NCBI GenBank assembly: GCA_036898135.1
Contig: CM072511.1
Span: forward strand, 23,484,631-23,548,630
Direction: 5' to 3'
Source: Oncomelania hupensis
Taxonomy: Eukaryota; Mollusca; Gastropoda; Littorinimorpha; Pomatiopsidae
Length of the DNA stretch: 64,000 nucleotides
Numbering within the stretch: the first letter of the stretch is position 1; each line of letters begins with the position of its first letter. This document shows, piece after piece, positions 22,867-34,605 of this stretch. The translations under genes and the position numbers were made by a program. The notes beneath the pieces were generated by a model. That model did no database searches. It was not told the DNA's origin and worked only from the letters and a program-made list of their open reading frames with translations.

Positions 22867-25518
22867 TTGGTTTAGGTTTCGTTTCTTGACCGTAATATCT
22901 CTTGTGTTATCGGTTGGCTTTTCTTTTCGCTGTGTTCATCTATATCTGATGTTCGTCGCTTGATAATAGCTACCGTATTTTTGGTTTGATTTCTGCGTCT
23001 ATGGTATTTATTTTGTCGCTTGACCATGTCTCCCACACCACACTTCGATTGGCGGTTTCTTGTGTGGTCATCTATATAATATGTTTTCATAATTGCTTGC
23101 TTGCTTTGCTTATATAAATTAACGTCCCCGGACACAATGCGTATAGGGGACAAGTTTCATAATTTCCACATTTTCCACCTTATATCGCTTTGCTTTGTTT
23201 CTGTAGTCATCTGGAGTCCGCTTGGCTCGCTTGACCATCAATAGCTACAGAGCACTTTCTGTTTGTTGTGATCGTCTAGACGGTGGCGGTTTGGTTGGAT
23301 CGTTGCAACCACCAGTCTCTCGCGGTGATTACATTTCATCTTCTCGTTCTGGTCGTGGGCTGTTTAGCTAGAGAGGCTCACAGTCAGTTCCGTGTTTGCT
23401 TGCATCAACAGACAGCAGTCGCCAAAGAGATTAAGCACCCATGAAACAGACCCTGCGTGTTTTGCCGGTGTTTACCTTAGTGTCTACTTGCAGAGAGAGA
23501 AAGAGGGACTGAACGCTCCTGTAAATAGACTGTTCGAGTTTTCTATCACAACCCGTTGTGGGTCTTAATGTGTATAGAATGTTCCGAAACAATTTAAGTA
23601 GAAAGGATTTAAGTTCCGGAACAGTGGATGATCGTGTAGAAAAGGGTCTATATTATAACTCGGTGTACCCAAATGAACAGTGGTAGAAAGTATTCTAGAA
23701 AGACTTTCACTGTACCTTCAGTTAAGTATACTGTCAACTTTGACTGCGAAATCTTAAGTAGGAGCCCATGAGTTACAGTTCCTTTACTTTGTGTCTTTAT
23801 TTGTCTCGTAACCTCTCGTGAGTGTTTTTTTTTCCCCGGATGGCTTTGGTTTGATCATTGTCCTACCTTTCCTTCTTTCTCTCTTACTTCACTGGATAGT
23901 TTGCTAATCGACCACTTATTTCTTGTTTCGTCCTATTCCTTGTCTGGCGTTACGGTTGATAACTATTGAACGTAACAAAGTCACGTGTTGATCTATTTGG
24001 GGTTTTGCTTGGTAGTATTAGCACGTTAAAAAAAAGCCTTAGTTATTACGGGTGTTGCAATGTTCATGTTATTATTCTCCAGAATTACTTTTTTTTGTTG
24101 CTACGTTAATAATTTGTCTTCAGTAAATGTAATCGGGGAGGGGTTTCCTTAATGATTTTTCTCCTCCAATCTTCGGGGATAAAAAACGGACGCTTTTAAA
24201 TTGCAGTTTTAAGAAATGGAATCCCATTATTTAAAATATTTTACAACGGATATTGTATCAAATAACCTTAAGAGCAACGTATCAAATTAGCTTAAGACTG
24301 TCGCTCTTAAGTTTATTGGATACGATATCATTTCTGTCCATTTTGACAAACATAAATGTAAGCCCACGTACTGAGCTAATTGTATAGTCAGATGTCGCTG
24401 ACGATGCCTGCAATTCTTTAAGAGAATAAATGTAACAGAATCTTTCCATGGAGTCACAGCATTACCCTGAAGTCTCTACATAGGATGATACGCTGTAAAA
24501 ACAAACAAACAAACAAAAAACCACACACAAAAAACACACGCAAACACACTAAATGTACGAGTTAGAGTGCCAAAAAGCATATAAAAGCTTTTCGTGATGA
24601 GGATATTCTTTGCCCAAAGCCTCTGAGATGATTTAGTAGCAGAGCCGGACTCGAAACATAGCCCCTTTGTTTTCAGTGTTAGCCGTGGGATTACGGAGGC
24701 AGAAAACATTTAAAGTGAGTCTGACATCAAGATTAAAATTGAAGGAAAAAAAACCACACTTCACTGACAAATGTTTTTGTTGTTGTTATTGTCATAATAG
24801 GATCAGCCTAAGCATTTTCATTATTATTAAACGCTCTAACATGGACATGAACGAAGTTTTGAAAGGACGTTGAGTATGAACATCCTGTGGGAAAGATGTT
24901 ATTAATTTTGCGGTTTTAAGGGGGTTCTCATTGTCACTACTAAGGTCGTGTTCCGATTCGAACACTTTGTTTTAAAGGAACATAATGTAATGGATCTTAT
25001 CTAGTATGGGACCTGCAAGCCTGACTAATTCTCTTTAATGAATGACACGTGGATGGTTAGTGGCCTCCATTGATTGATTCCATGTATTGATGATGTATTC
25101 TTCTTTGAGAAGGATGTGATGCAGTATTGCGCCGAAGTTAACAGGGTATTTGGTGTAACTATGTTTAGTTTATTCCATGTAATGGGTATTTAGTTCACTC
25201 ATTTATACAATAATGCGAACGAAACATCTTCATGGAACTAGAACATCTACATGTGTATGAATCAAGGTATCATCGTATTTCGTAAGTTGGTTTTATTTAT
25301 TAATTAAGTGATCTATTACAACATGAGTGCAAGAGATGTAACCAAGGGGTAGAAATAGATTCAAACTAAAAATAAAAAAAAGCAACAAAACAAGACCCAA
25401 ACTAAAGAAATCAGACATATTTTATGATTTACGTTCTCCTGTCAACTGTGACTGAAATTAATATTCTCCGGGCTGTGAGCTCAGTGCTATACTACCACAC
25501 CGCGCTTTATGAATCGCC

Positions 25519-25574
<56 letters not shown>

Positions 25575-26415
25575 AGAAGACACGATTTTGAATCTCCGCA
25601 GAAAAAAATGTAATTCAACTTGTGTGACTGGTAATATTTTGGAGGGTAACCATGTGACCGCCATTACCTTCTTTAAACAGGAGCCTTGACAAAGTATTCT
25701 GCAATGCAAATTAACTACGCATTCCTATGCCCCAACAAGTATCATGGGTGACTCTAATAGCAATTTGAACTGGATCTTCCTCGACTGAGCAACCATATTT
25801 GAGTGTTGCACTATATCCGCGGTGTAAACTTCAATTGTTTGAACAATAAAATGGTTTTAAAATGCTAAAATAAACGTTTTCGAATCCTTCCATGACTTCT
25901 ACGTTTATTATGCGTTACACAATGAATAATTTCGCAAATTATACGTGATTGTAATTTTTGGTGATTCAACAACAAAAAACACTTGAAATGCGAAAGATGA
26001 CTTACATTTCTGATTTCCAGCAAGAATTAGCAGTTCGTCGTTTGTGGATCCTTTGGGTTCTTTCTTTGCAAGAACGTGTAGGTTAGAACCCTTTGGTTCG
26101 CTTACAAGAACAATATCGTTGTTTATACTACTCTTCTCACCTCTACCAGGACAATAGTTCAGAGCAGATTGGGAAATGATGTCAGTAGTGGTAGGGGATT
26201 TAACAAAAATTAATGTGTTCATCATAGCTGTTTGTACGGTGTTTAAAACAACATTCTGTAATGCACAAATGACACTGCACCGAGTCTCCCATTCGTAATG
26301 TGTGATCGTATGGATTTTTTGTTGTTGCAAGAAACAAACAAACAAACACAAAAATTAACTTCATTTTGTGATCTATATTTTTGGACAATAAAAAAACAAA
26401 TTGTGCAATGCAAAG
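22867..26415. other. Unclassified sequence; hairpin and TTA run only
   Basis: No gene recognised in about 3.5 kb. Phrases such as CGCTTGACCAT and TGTGGTCATCTATATA recur between 22900 and 23250 and may be a very degenerate repeat. It contains the inverted repeat at 24249-24329 and a TTA microsatellite at 25515-25573 (about 20 units). Confidence 0.5.
24249..24329. repeat. 27 bp imperfect inverted repeat
   Basis: Arms 24249-24275 and 24303-24329 are reverse complements with few mismatches (GATATTGTATC and GATACGATATC at the outer ends, CTTAAGAGC and GCTCTTAAG inside), separated by 27 bases. Confidence 0.65.
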
Positions 26416-26538
26416 AGATACCTTCTTGAGTCCTCGCAAGAACCCGTTCATCATGTGTGACCCCATGGCGTCCAAGCTCCTGGAGGAGATGACTATGGAA
26501 TTACCCGAGGGTAACATGACGGACATCGAGGATCTGGA
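26416..26538 (+). CDS. Candidate host exon, unrecognised protein
   Basis: An open stretch of about 41 codons with ordinary amino-acid composition (contains NPFIMCDPMASKLLEEM and MTDIEDLE) ends at a good splice donor, GA|GTGAGT, at 26538/26539. A possible acceptor AG is at 26414-26415, but the upstream sequence has a weak pyrimidine tract, so the start is uncertain. Codon use is richer in G/C third positions than the flanks. It does not resemble the surrounding transposons. No partner exon was found within the window, and I do not recognise the protein. The overlapping minus-strand frame of 108 codons is less convincing. It may be chance. Confidence 0.3.
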
Positions 26539-26562
26539 GTGAGTAGAACTGTAACCATTTTT

Positions 26563-26745
26563 TTAACAGTTGGTCTGTCTGTCTGTCACTCTGTCTGTCT
26601 GTCTATTTTTATTTCTGTCTTTGTATCTCTCCTCTCCCTCTCTCTGTGTCTGTCTCTGTCTCTTTGTCTGTCTCTGTCTCCCTGCGTCTGTCTCTGTCTC
26701 TCTGTGTCTGTCTTTCTCTCTGTGTCTGTCTGTCTCTCTCTCAAA
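26563..26745. repeat. TCTG/TC microsatellite
   Basis: Imperfect TCTG and TCTC repeats directly after the candidate exon's donor; probably intronic if the exon is real. Confidence 0.9.
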
Positions 26746-27689
26746 ATAATATGCGAATGGAAAATGCCAGATACCTAAACCTATGTATGGGTTGCGCTGA
26801 AAGCTGTATAGGCAGATTGAACGAGAGCAAGAAAGACATGAATACTTATACTTCTGTTACTGGCAAAAGCAAAATTGATAACTGGCATGCAGTAGGAAAG
26901 AAAGAACGAAAAATAGAAGGAAGAAAGAAAAATGCTCTCGGAAAAGTATGCCCAAACCTTTACTGACGAAGACAAAATGAAAGCGGGCTTTCCAGTTCGC
27001 AACAAGCACAAAGAAAAAAAAACAAAAAAAAAAAACGTCTTCGCGTCAGTCTCCATTTTGCCGTCGCCGCCGAGCAAACCGATAAGAACAAGAAAATTGG
27101 CCTGACGTTGCGATGGAGTTTCTGATCGACCGGAAGTGATAAATACGTCACTGTCAGCGCCATTGTCTGCTAGCTAAGCCAGGTTTGAATGCTAGTTGTG
27201 ATTTCAGCCAACACCGCGGTTTCCTTTTCAAAGTTTCCAGACCGAGAGAAGAGGCCCGCTTAGCTAGAGTTCCAGTAAGAAGACAGCCGCTTTGCAATGG
27301 TCGCGGTTTAAAGACGGCTTGACAAATGGCGCCGTTTCCGGTTCCGTTCTTTTGGACAGATAAGCGATGAAATGTTCCTTTTTTCCTGTGGAATGAGCTG
27401 AAGCGGAGAAGACTAAAGACCGGCCGAATAAATGTCCATGCTTAATTATTTTGCACTTTTTGAGCTTTTGTGGTGCTGTTTTCTTCTTTATTTACCTTAA
27501 ATGTCTGTATACATAGGTGACATTTGTCGGAATGATATTTTTTTTATTCCGGCTGGATTAGATGGGAGTCCTGGCATTTTCCCAATTGATGCAGCAATTA
27601 CAATGTGTCTGTTGTTTTTTCTCTGTGAATCTTTTTTTTCCCTTCACATTATGATTAATTTGTACAATAAACAAATTCTTTGTAAGCTT
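26746..27689. other. Unclassified sequence
   Basis: About 27040-27400 is richer in CpG than the surroundings (GCCGTCGCCGCCGAGC, TTGACAAATGGCGCCG), which could mark a promoter or 5' UTR, but no transcript structure is visible. Nothing else recognised. Confidence 0.4.
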
Positions 27690-27911
27690 GGGGAGATCTA
27701 GTACGGCATAGATTTAGAATTTGCAAGAATTCTTGTGCTAAACCTCTGTTGGACAACCCACCGCGAATACTGAGTTTCAAAAGTTGACAATCAGTTGTTC
27801 TGTTGTAATTGCTCCGTGTGAGACCGATAAAGTCATATTGTATTGTATTGTATTGTATTGTATTGTATTGTATTGTATTGTATTGTATTGTATTGTATTG
27901 TATTGTATTGT
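27690..27911 (+). mobile_element. Short repeat ending in a TGTAT/ATTGT pentanucleotide array
   Basis: About 15 tandem ATTGT units (27836-27911) follow GAGACCGATAAAGTCAT. The array at the end of a unique ~140 bp body resembles the 3' microsatellite tail of a retroposon. Body limits are uncertain; the array itself is clear. Confidence 0.5.
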
Positions 27912-29236
27912 TCTTCATTATGTATATTGTATTCAGGGCCGCCCCATGCTTTAGTCTCTAAGATCGGAGTCTCGACATGTACTTTCCCTTTTCCAGCAGC
28001 AAGAGTTTTGTAATCTCATGTCTAAGTCCGATGTCCTTGTTTTCATGTCTGTCTTCATTTTCTATTGTCTGGAATAGCCTACTTGCAATTTCGACAGTGT
28101 CGTAACTGTCGAAATGAACATGATTGCGGCTCACCTTACCTATGTCCTATACTGTGTTAATCAGTTGTAATGTGCTAGATAGAAAAAAGGAAGCTCTTTC
28201 GATATCGGTGGATGCAAGGTGAATGCGGCCGTTGTCAGACAAGGATAATACTGGTACCTTAAGAAAGCCGTGATGTAGTAAAACGGCTGACGAAAGTTGA
28301 TAAAACCCCGGCCCTCGAGATGTATAGAATACCTGACCACAACAGCCTTTAAAAAAAAAATATCAGCACGTCCAAAGAAATCCGAAATGATTGATATTTT
28401 TTCGAAACTTCGATAAATGAGCAGCATTGTACTAAGGGGATCGAGGAAGAACAAAGTTAAACTATTTGAAAGCTCCAGCTCGGTAACGTAATTATTTAGT
28501 TTGATCAATCACTGTGTAGCGGTCCATTTTCTGGTGTGGTAGATTAATGCTAGTGTGTCACGCTATTTTATATTAATAGGTCGGTCTTTAGCTTCACGAT
28601 CAAACGACAAGGGAGTTATGGCGAACGGGCAGGTAATGAATGAAAGGGGGATGGAAGGAAAGAGTGGGGGAGAGAGAGAAAAGGGAGAACACAAACGCAT
28701 ACACACATACACACACAGATTCGCATACTTACGAACAGATATGCACGCTATTACTGTGTAGAATCCCTGGAATCTCGAAAGTTAACGATGTTTTAAATTT
28801 TTTGGGAATATGGGGGGGGGGGGGGGAGTAGAAGAGGGGGTGGCGGAAAGATGGTGGTGAAATTACGGTGGGGGGTGGGGGGGTGGAGGCAGATTGCTTT
28901 TGTCTGTTGGCGGCGTCGTTTTCTTCCTTTATTTCTGTAATGAAAGCGAAAGCAAAAGTAAATTAAATGAGAAGTCATTAACTCATTTGCTGACGTATTT
29001 AGGCTTACAGATTTTATCTGTGTGTAATTAGTTCCATCTTTTTCGTTTCCCTATACCCTATCCTGCTCCTCCTCATCTTCCTTCATACTTCTTTCATTTC
29101 TTTCGTGCAGACCTTAAGGGCAACACAATTTGATATAAGGTAAAATGATGCTTTCATGCTAAAGCTTTTACAACTGAATGTCAGATGTTTGTGCTTACAT
29201 TATTAGTTCAGCGCATTAGGAAAGCCCCCGTATTCC
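27912..29236. other. Unclassified sequence
   Basis: No gene recognised. There are short CA-rich (28686-28720) and G-rich (28810-28885) low-complexity patches. Confidence 0.5.
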
Positions 29237-29300
29237 TTGTGGTCCTGATTCGGCTCTTGGCAGTCCGCTGGACCCTATAAGCACTGAGTATCTATCTATC
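29237..29300 (+). repeat. Isolated shared retroposon tail with TATC repeat
   Basis: GGTCCTGATTCGGCTCTTGG followed by CAGTCCGCTGGACCCTATAA and a short CTAT repeat: the shared tail again with a different terminal microsatellite. Confidence 0.6.
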
Positions 29301-29558
29301 CCCGTATTCCTTATGCTCTTTTGTTAGAATATTTTTGCCGTTTAACAGAAAATGTTGACAGAGAGGTAAAAAAGATGCGAGTTTCCGAACACTGGATAAT
29401 CATTTATTTAAAAAAAAAAAAAAAAAGACGTATATCTCTGTTACGATTGAGACGCGCACGATAGGTCCGATCATTTTATTTTGCAAAGCATGCAGTGATA
29501 GCGTGTTATCTACCTTTGAGTTGATTTTGCGCTGTTGCTAGAAGAAGCTTTATATAAT

Positions 29559-29594
29559 AGAGAGTGTCAGCAGGGACGAAAAAAAAATTTTCGG
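29559..29594 (+). repeat. Left terminal inverted repeat of Harbinger
   Basis: AGAGAGTGTCAGCAGGGACG, then an A run and T run ending in CGG; pairs with 38045-38080. Confidence 0.93.
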
Positions 29595-30146
29595 AGTTAT
29601 TTTTAGTAACTGGTACGTCACAGGTAAACATGGAAAACACCAGGTTTTCCAATGTGAGCGACGTCATATCCGTCATAATGAACTTTGGGGGTCGACAACT
29701 ACTTTCGTCTCCGGTTTTAGGACGAATAGAGTTCATTCCCTTTCTACTTTCGACATTTCTCACGTGAATTAAAGGTAAACCCATTTATTTTCAAATTAAA
29801 AAATAAAAAAAATGCTGATATAACCATGCACGTTTGTTGTGACAAGTCAATTTGATTTGATTCATGCATAAACTTACAGCTATTACAGTCATGCATTTTC
29901 TAATTCAGTTTTTTTTTCAGTAGAAAATGGCTACTTTCGATTTGTCACGCCGGAAAATAATTTAGGTTTTTAATTGATTTTAACGTGTGTTTGGGTTGTA
30001 AGCCTATGATTCGAATTTACAAATCTATAATGTTTATGTAAAATGGAATTTTATTTTCGTGCAATTTAAGAATTAATGGTTTTATGCTTATTTACTAATA
30101 CCTATAGTTGTTTTCCATATGCACATATGTTTTTGTATTGTGCAGC

Positions 30147-31323
30147 ATGGCTAAAATGTACACGAAAGAGGAGGACTTGGACCTCATGGACCAAGTCAGC
30201 ACATACAACCCCTTCCTGAAAGGGCACTCCTGGGAAAAATTTAAAACACAATGGATTGGGGAGGGGACACCTCTGTCGCGGCGGAGCGGCAAGTCATTGA
30301 GGGACAGGGCCCTACTCCTCATGGACAGCAGAAAGCGGGAGGTTGCCAGGCAGGACCGAGCGTGAGTTGAGCATTTAGCAACGTGTGTGTGTCTGTGTGT
30401 TTCTTATGTGCACTGACAATGAAAAAGTATAACATCTTGGGCAAATAAAGTTTAAATGTAATAAACACAATATTTTAACTTATAATTACTTCAAAGTAAG
30501 AAATTTGAAACAACTTTTTGGTACACACTACAAAAATGTTTGTTGTTATTTTACAGTTCTGGCATTGACGTAGCACCCCTCACCGGCCTGGAAGTCGCGC
30601 TCGACGAGGCATTACTGCTCAAACGAGAGCAGGATGAAAGAATTGCCAGGGAAAAGGGGAAGAGGAAGGTAGACAATGCGAGAGACGCGCACATTCTGCA
30701 GGCTGCAGAGATGATGCGGGCGCCACCACCATTGGAGCCTCAACCTAACACCTCTAGTGAGAAGTTATCACATTTCCTCCAAAATAACATAAGATGGTTT
30801 TGTGAAATAATACACAAATAAAATATAATTTAAAAAAAAGTGAAAAGTGTGTGAACTTACAATTAAAAAAAAAAAAATATATATACTTTTTTTTAATGAA
30901 GCTATAATTATTATGTATACATGTGAATGTGCATGCTGAAGCTCCAAAAGTAATGAAGTCAATTTGTTGAGATGATGGCGTTTGCATGTGTGTACAGCGG
31001 CTGATGACGATGAGGCAGTGGAGGAGCTGCTGCCCACACCCACCCCTGCCAAAAGGACAAAAGCCCCACCTGCCATCAGTGGGGATTTCATCTCTACAAT
31101 GAGAGAGAAACTTCAACAAGAACAAGAAATTAAAGAAGAAGAAAGAAAGTGGAGGGAAGAGGAAAGAAAGTGGAGGGAGGAGGAATTGAAGTGGAGGGAG
31201 GAGCAGAGAAGGTGGAGGGAGGAGGATAAAGCTGGTGCAGAGGAGGACAGAAGGCTGAAGAGAGAGGAGTTGGAACTGAGGAGGAGGGAGTTGGAATTAA
31301 AATATAGACTGAGAGATCTGTAG
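30147..31323 (+). CDS. Harbinger Myb/SANT-like DNA-binding protein (3 exons)
   Basis: Exons 30147-30361, 30557-30756 and 30998-31323 join to 741 nt, 246 codons plus stop, with all phases consistent. The first ATG follows an acceptor (TTGTGCAG) by one base, implying an upstream non-coding exon. Donors are GTGAGT and GTGAGA; acceptors are TTTTACAG and TGTACAG. Exon 1 encodes a trihelix/Myb-like fold (YTKEEDLDLMDQV, GHSWEKFKTQW, SGKSLRDRALLLMD). Exon 3 has a proline-rich linker and a highly charged coiled coil of repeated EERKWREE units (about residues 170-245). In PIF/Harbinger elements this partner binds the transposon ends or subterminal repeats and brings the transposase into the nucleus. 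No stop or frameshift is seen. Confidence 0.82.
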
Positions 31324-31480
31324 AGCAAGTAGGGAAGAAAAGTAAGGTGGTGCAATGGGGTTCATTTGTTATGTGTTATTAAAGTTTTCAAGGAAAACAA
31401 AAAGAGGCGGGTTGGAACTGTTAAGTGTGTGTACATTAATACATGTACATTATGTATTTGTTAACAAGATATACAATGCA

Positions 31481-31536
<56 letters not shown>

Positions 31537-34500
31537 ACAAGTACAAAAGATACAAGAAATAATTCATATATTTCTAAATTTACATTTTAATGGCACACAG
31601 TTTAAATGGCAGCATGGCCAACAGCCTACAGGTGCTTTCTGATACGAAAAGCACATTTTTAACATATAAACAAAGAAAATTAAAGTAAATTAGATATGTT
31701 TAGTTGTCTTAAAATTGCATTATTGAAAGATTTAAACAAGCAGGCCAACTCCTTTCAGAACAGCAATTTTTGTGGGAAACAAAAAAACGGACACCAACAA
31801 TGTAATCTGCACTGCAAGGAAGAAGCTGAAGCTGCAGATCAACGTAAGAGTCCAAATACACAGGAGATCGGGTGGTTGTTTCAGTTAAATCCTACAACGC
31901 TACACTAAAGATTTGAACCTCCACAAAAAATATGATCTTGTGTCTAAGAACAGTTATGAAGTGACATTAAACAAAATGCAAACAATAATGAACAACAGAA
32001 TTGACAACTTTCGTTAGTTTGTTCTGAAGTTAAGCACACTAGACAAGAAAGAAACATCTCCAAATGTATATATGTATGTCACCTAAAAAGTCCGTTTCAG
32101 TGTGATTTTTGTGTTAACATTTCTGTTGAGTTTCCTTGTTTCCAAATTAAATCAAAGCCATTAAGAATACATATATTTTGCCCACTACAAATTACAAACA
32201 AAAAGCCTTACAGGGTGAAAAGTAAACTAGGCATAACACTTACTTAAAACCTAATAAAATCAATACATCTGTGTAAATATTTGTGTAAGTTGCCTGCTCA
32301 GTTTGTCAAATGAGTTGCAAAACATGTAGAACTTTGAGCAAACACTCTTTAAACACATTTTTAAAGATGCACAGATGAATGAATACTTCATCACTGACAA
32401 GGCTGAAACCACTACAACTACATTCACAAATATTTCACAAATACATGTAGTTCTTTAAACAATTGCTTCATAGCCACAAAGACACAACCATGCCACTACA
32501 AATAGCACACAAGTGTGCACAGAAGTTTAATAGAAGCAGTGGCAAAGTATTCATGAAGACCAACAGCGCCACTTTAAAATTTCCCTCTGTGTGTAAAGAT
32601 GTGTATGTCAATATGTGTGCGCACACAAACGTAAGTGTGCACAAGTTGTCCCAGCACACAACACAAGTTACCATATCCAAGATTCTTTTCCATTAAACAT
32701 ATGCAATTGTCAACGGACCAAAATGGTTCTCATTCATATCAAATTGTCAAGCTGACTTTATATCAGCAATATATTTTTAATCTCATGCATATAAACAACA
32801 AACCAGCTCAATTGACTGGAGTTGTGTAGGATGCTTACAACAAGGTTGGTGCTTCACTGACAGCAAACATGCGTACGATATGCATACATGAAAATAAAAC
32901 ACAGTTATTGATTTGATTCTCTTTGGGGCCTTCAAGCAATGCACAATCTTATTCATTTACACAAAGCAGTAAAAGTGACGCACAAAAAGTGACTAATTCT
33001 GCTCTCTGTAGTCTGCTGGACCCTCAAAGCAATGTAAATCTATCACAACAAGCGACTGATTCTGCTCAATTTTAACGCATCTGCGTACTGGACAAACTAA
33101 ACTCACTCAGTCATATTTTTGACACTTCTGACCCTCCATGGTGTAATGCTTGTGATGTCCTGGACATCAGACTGTTAAACACATTCCACTCGATTGTGCA
33201 GACTTAATCCATTACCATGAAAAGTATTTTAACTCAAGTACTCTGAAAGACCTTTTTACAAAGGTGCCACGCACACAGATTTTTACTTTGCGTTTGAAGT
33301 CATATTCAGCTTTTAACAATTGTTTTGAATTTTTAGCTACTATTTTGGCATAACTGGCTGAAGTTTCTTGTTCGGAGGTCCTGATATTGCCTTTCATGGT
33401 GTGTGCCATGCACACAGATTTTTAACTACTAGAAAGACATTAAATGTTAATAAATAATAAATTTTATGGTTTTTTTTATAGTTCTAAGTGAAGTGTAGGG
33501 TTTCACCATGTGTTTATCTTTTTATGCTGCTAAACTCTCAAAGCAATGTAAATCTATCACAACAAGCGTGCATTTTCCACTGTGTTGGTGCTTCAAAAAT
33601 GGCAACAATACATAAAATAAATTTTTTTCCCCTGGTAAAAAAATTTTTTAAGTTATAAGTGAAGTGTAGGTCTTTACTTTGTGTTTGAAGTCATATTCGG
33701 CTTTTAACAATTGTTTTGAGTTTTTAGCTACTATTTTGGCATAACTAGCTGAAGTTTCTTGTTGGGAGGTCCTGATATGGCCTTTCATGGTCGGCTGGAC
33801 ACTATAAACCATAACTATCTATCTATCCCTGATAAAGAGATCATGAAATGAGACATGCACACATGTTAATTAATGCAGAGGCAGTATGATAATTGACACA
33901 AACTGATTCATGCTAAGAAATATCAGCCAAGGTACATTTTAGCTTTTAATCATAATAATAATCATCTGTACGGACACATTTATATTCTGAAAAGGTTAAC
34001 AAACTATGACTATTTCTGTAGGTAATGCAAACTTCTAAACAGAATTATTCAAACAGAATGATTTTTGATCACTTTCAAGGCATAAATGAGTTGCAATCCC
34101 GACTGGACTTTGTAGTCTGCTGTACACCCAAAGCAATACAAATCTATGTATCTAGCAGAATAAAAATAGATGACCATTCACTTAATCCTTTGCAGTCTAC
34201 TAGACATGTCAGACATAGTGGCCTAAAGTACTTGGGAAAAAAATGTTGAGCGGCATATCTGTTTAGAAATAATAGAATTACGCAAAAGGCATAAAATATA
34301 TTCTCTTGTTATTGGGTTGACCTTGTAAGCCATGAAAAGCAATTAAACAATACACTATTTTAACAGAATTAAAATTAACACATCAAACAAAATAGTCAAG
34401 CGGCAGTATGGGAACGTTATCGAATTAAGAGATTCATCAGGGGTGAAAAAGATCCTGACTCTTCTGGATTTCCGTCTTTGAAAGAAAAAATCTTTAGTTT

Positions 34501-34605
34501 CACAAAGTTTGCTACACTTTTATCATTCTTTCAATTTTGAACATTATCATTTAAAAGGCACAGGGTACTAAGATTTTGCAGTCTTGAATTGAATATTGGC
34601 ATGCT
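31324..34605. other. Non-coding interior of Harbinger with internal duplications
   Basis: No credible gene. Two ~120 bp segments, about 33280-33400 and 33675-33795, are near copies (GAAGTCATATTCRGCTTTTA, then ACTATTTTGGCATAACTRGC). Near 33005-33055 and 33530-33568 the phrase CAAAGCAATGTAAATCTATC recurs after CTGCTGGACCCT- or CTGCTAAACTCT-like sequence, which resembles the shared retroposon tail seen elsewhere; a similar one lies at 34110-34150. So old retroposon tails appear to have inserted into the transposon or been copied within it. Confidence 0.55.
31484..31534. repeat. GA microsatellite inside Harbinger
   Basis: About 25 GA units within the non-coding centre of the transposon. Confidence 0.95.

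Noticed and set aside
22900..23250. Tandem array of CGCTTGACCAT / TGTGGTCATCT phrases
   Set aside because: Spacing is irregular and similarity too weak by eye to call a repeat array with confidence.
26200..26526. 108-codon minus-strand frame overlapping the candidate exon
   Set aside because: Contains a long hydrophobic A/T-derived stretch and no motif; the plus-strand reading with a donor site is more plausible.
29110..29139. Micro-exon between a pyrimidine-rich CAG and a GTAAAA
   Set aside because: Only 29 bases, no frame evidence and no partner exons.
29564..29767. 67-codon frame at the left end of Harbinger as a gene
   Set aside because: It begins inside the terminal inverted repeat; more likely 5' untranslated exon or non-coding end sequence.
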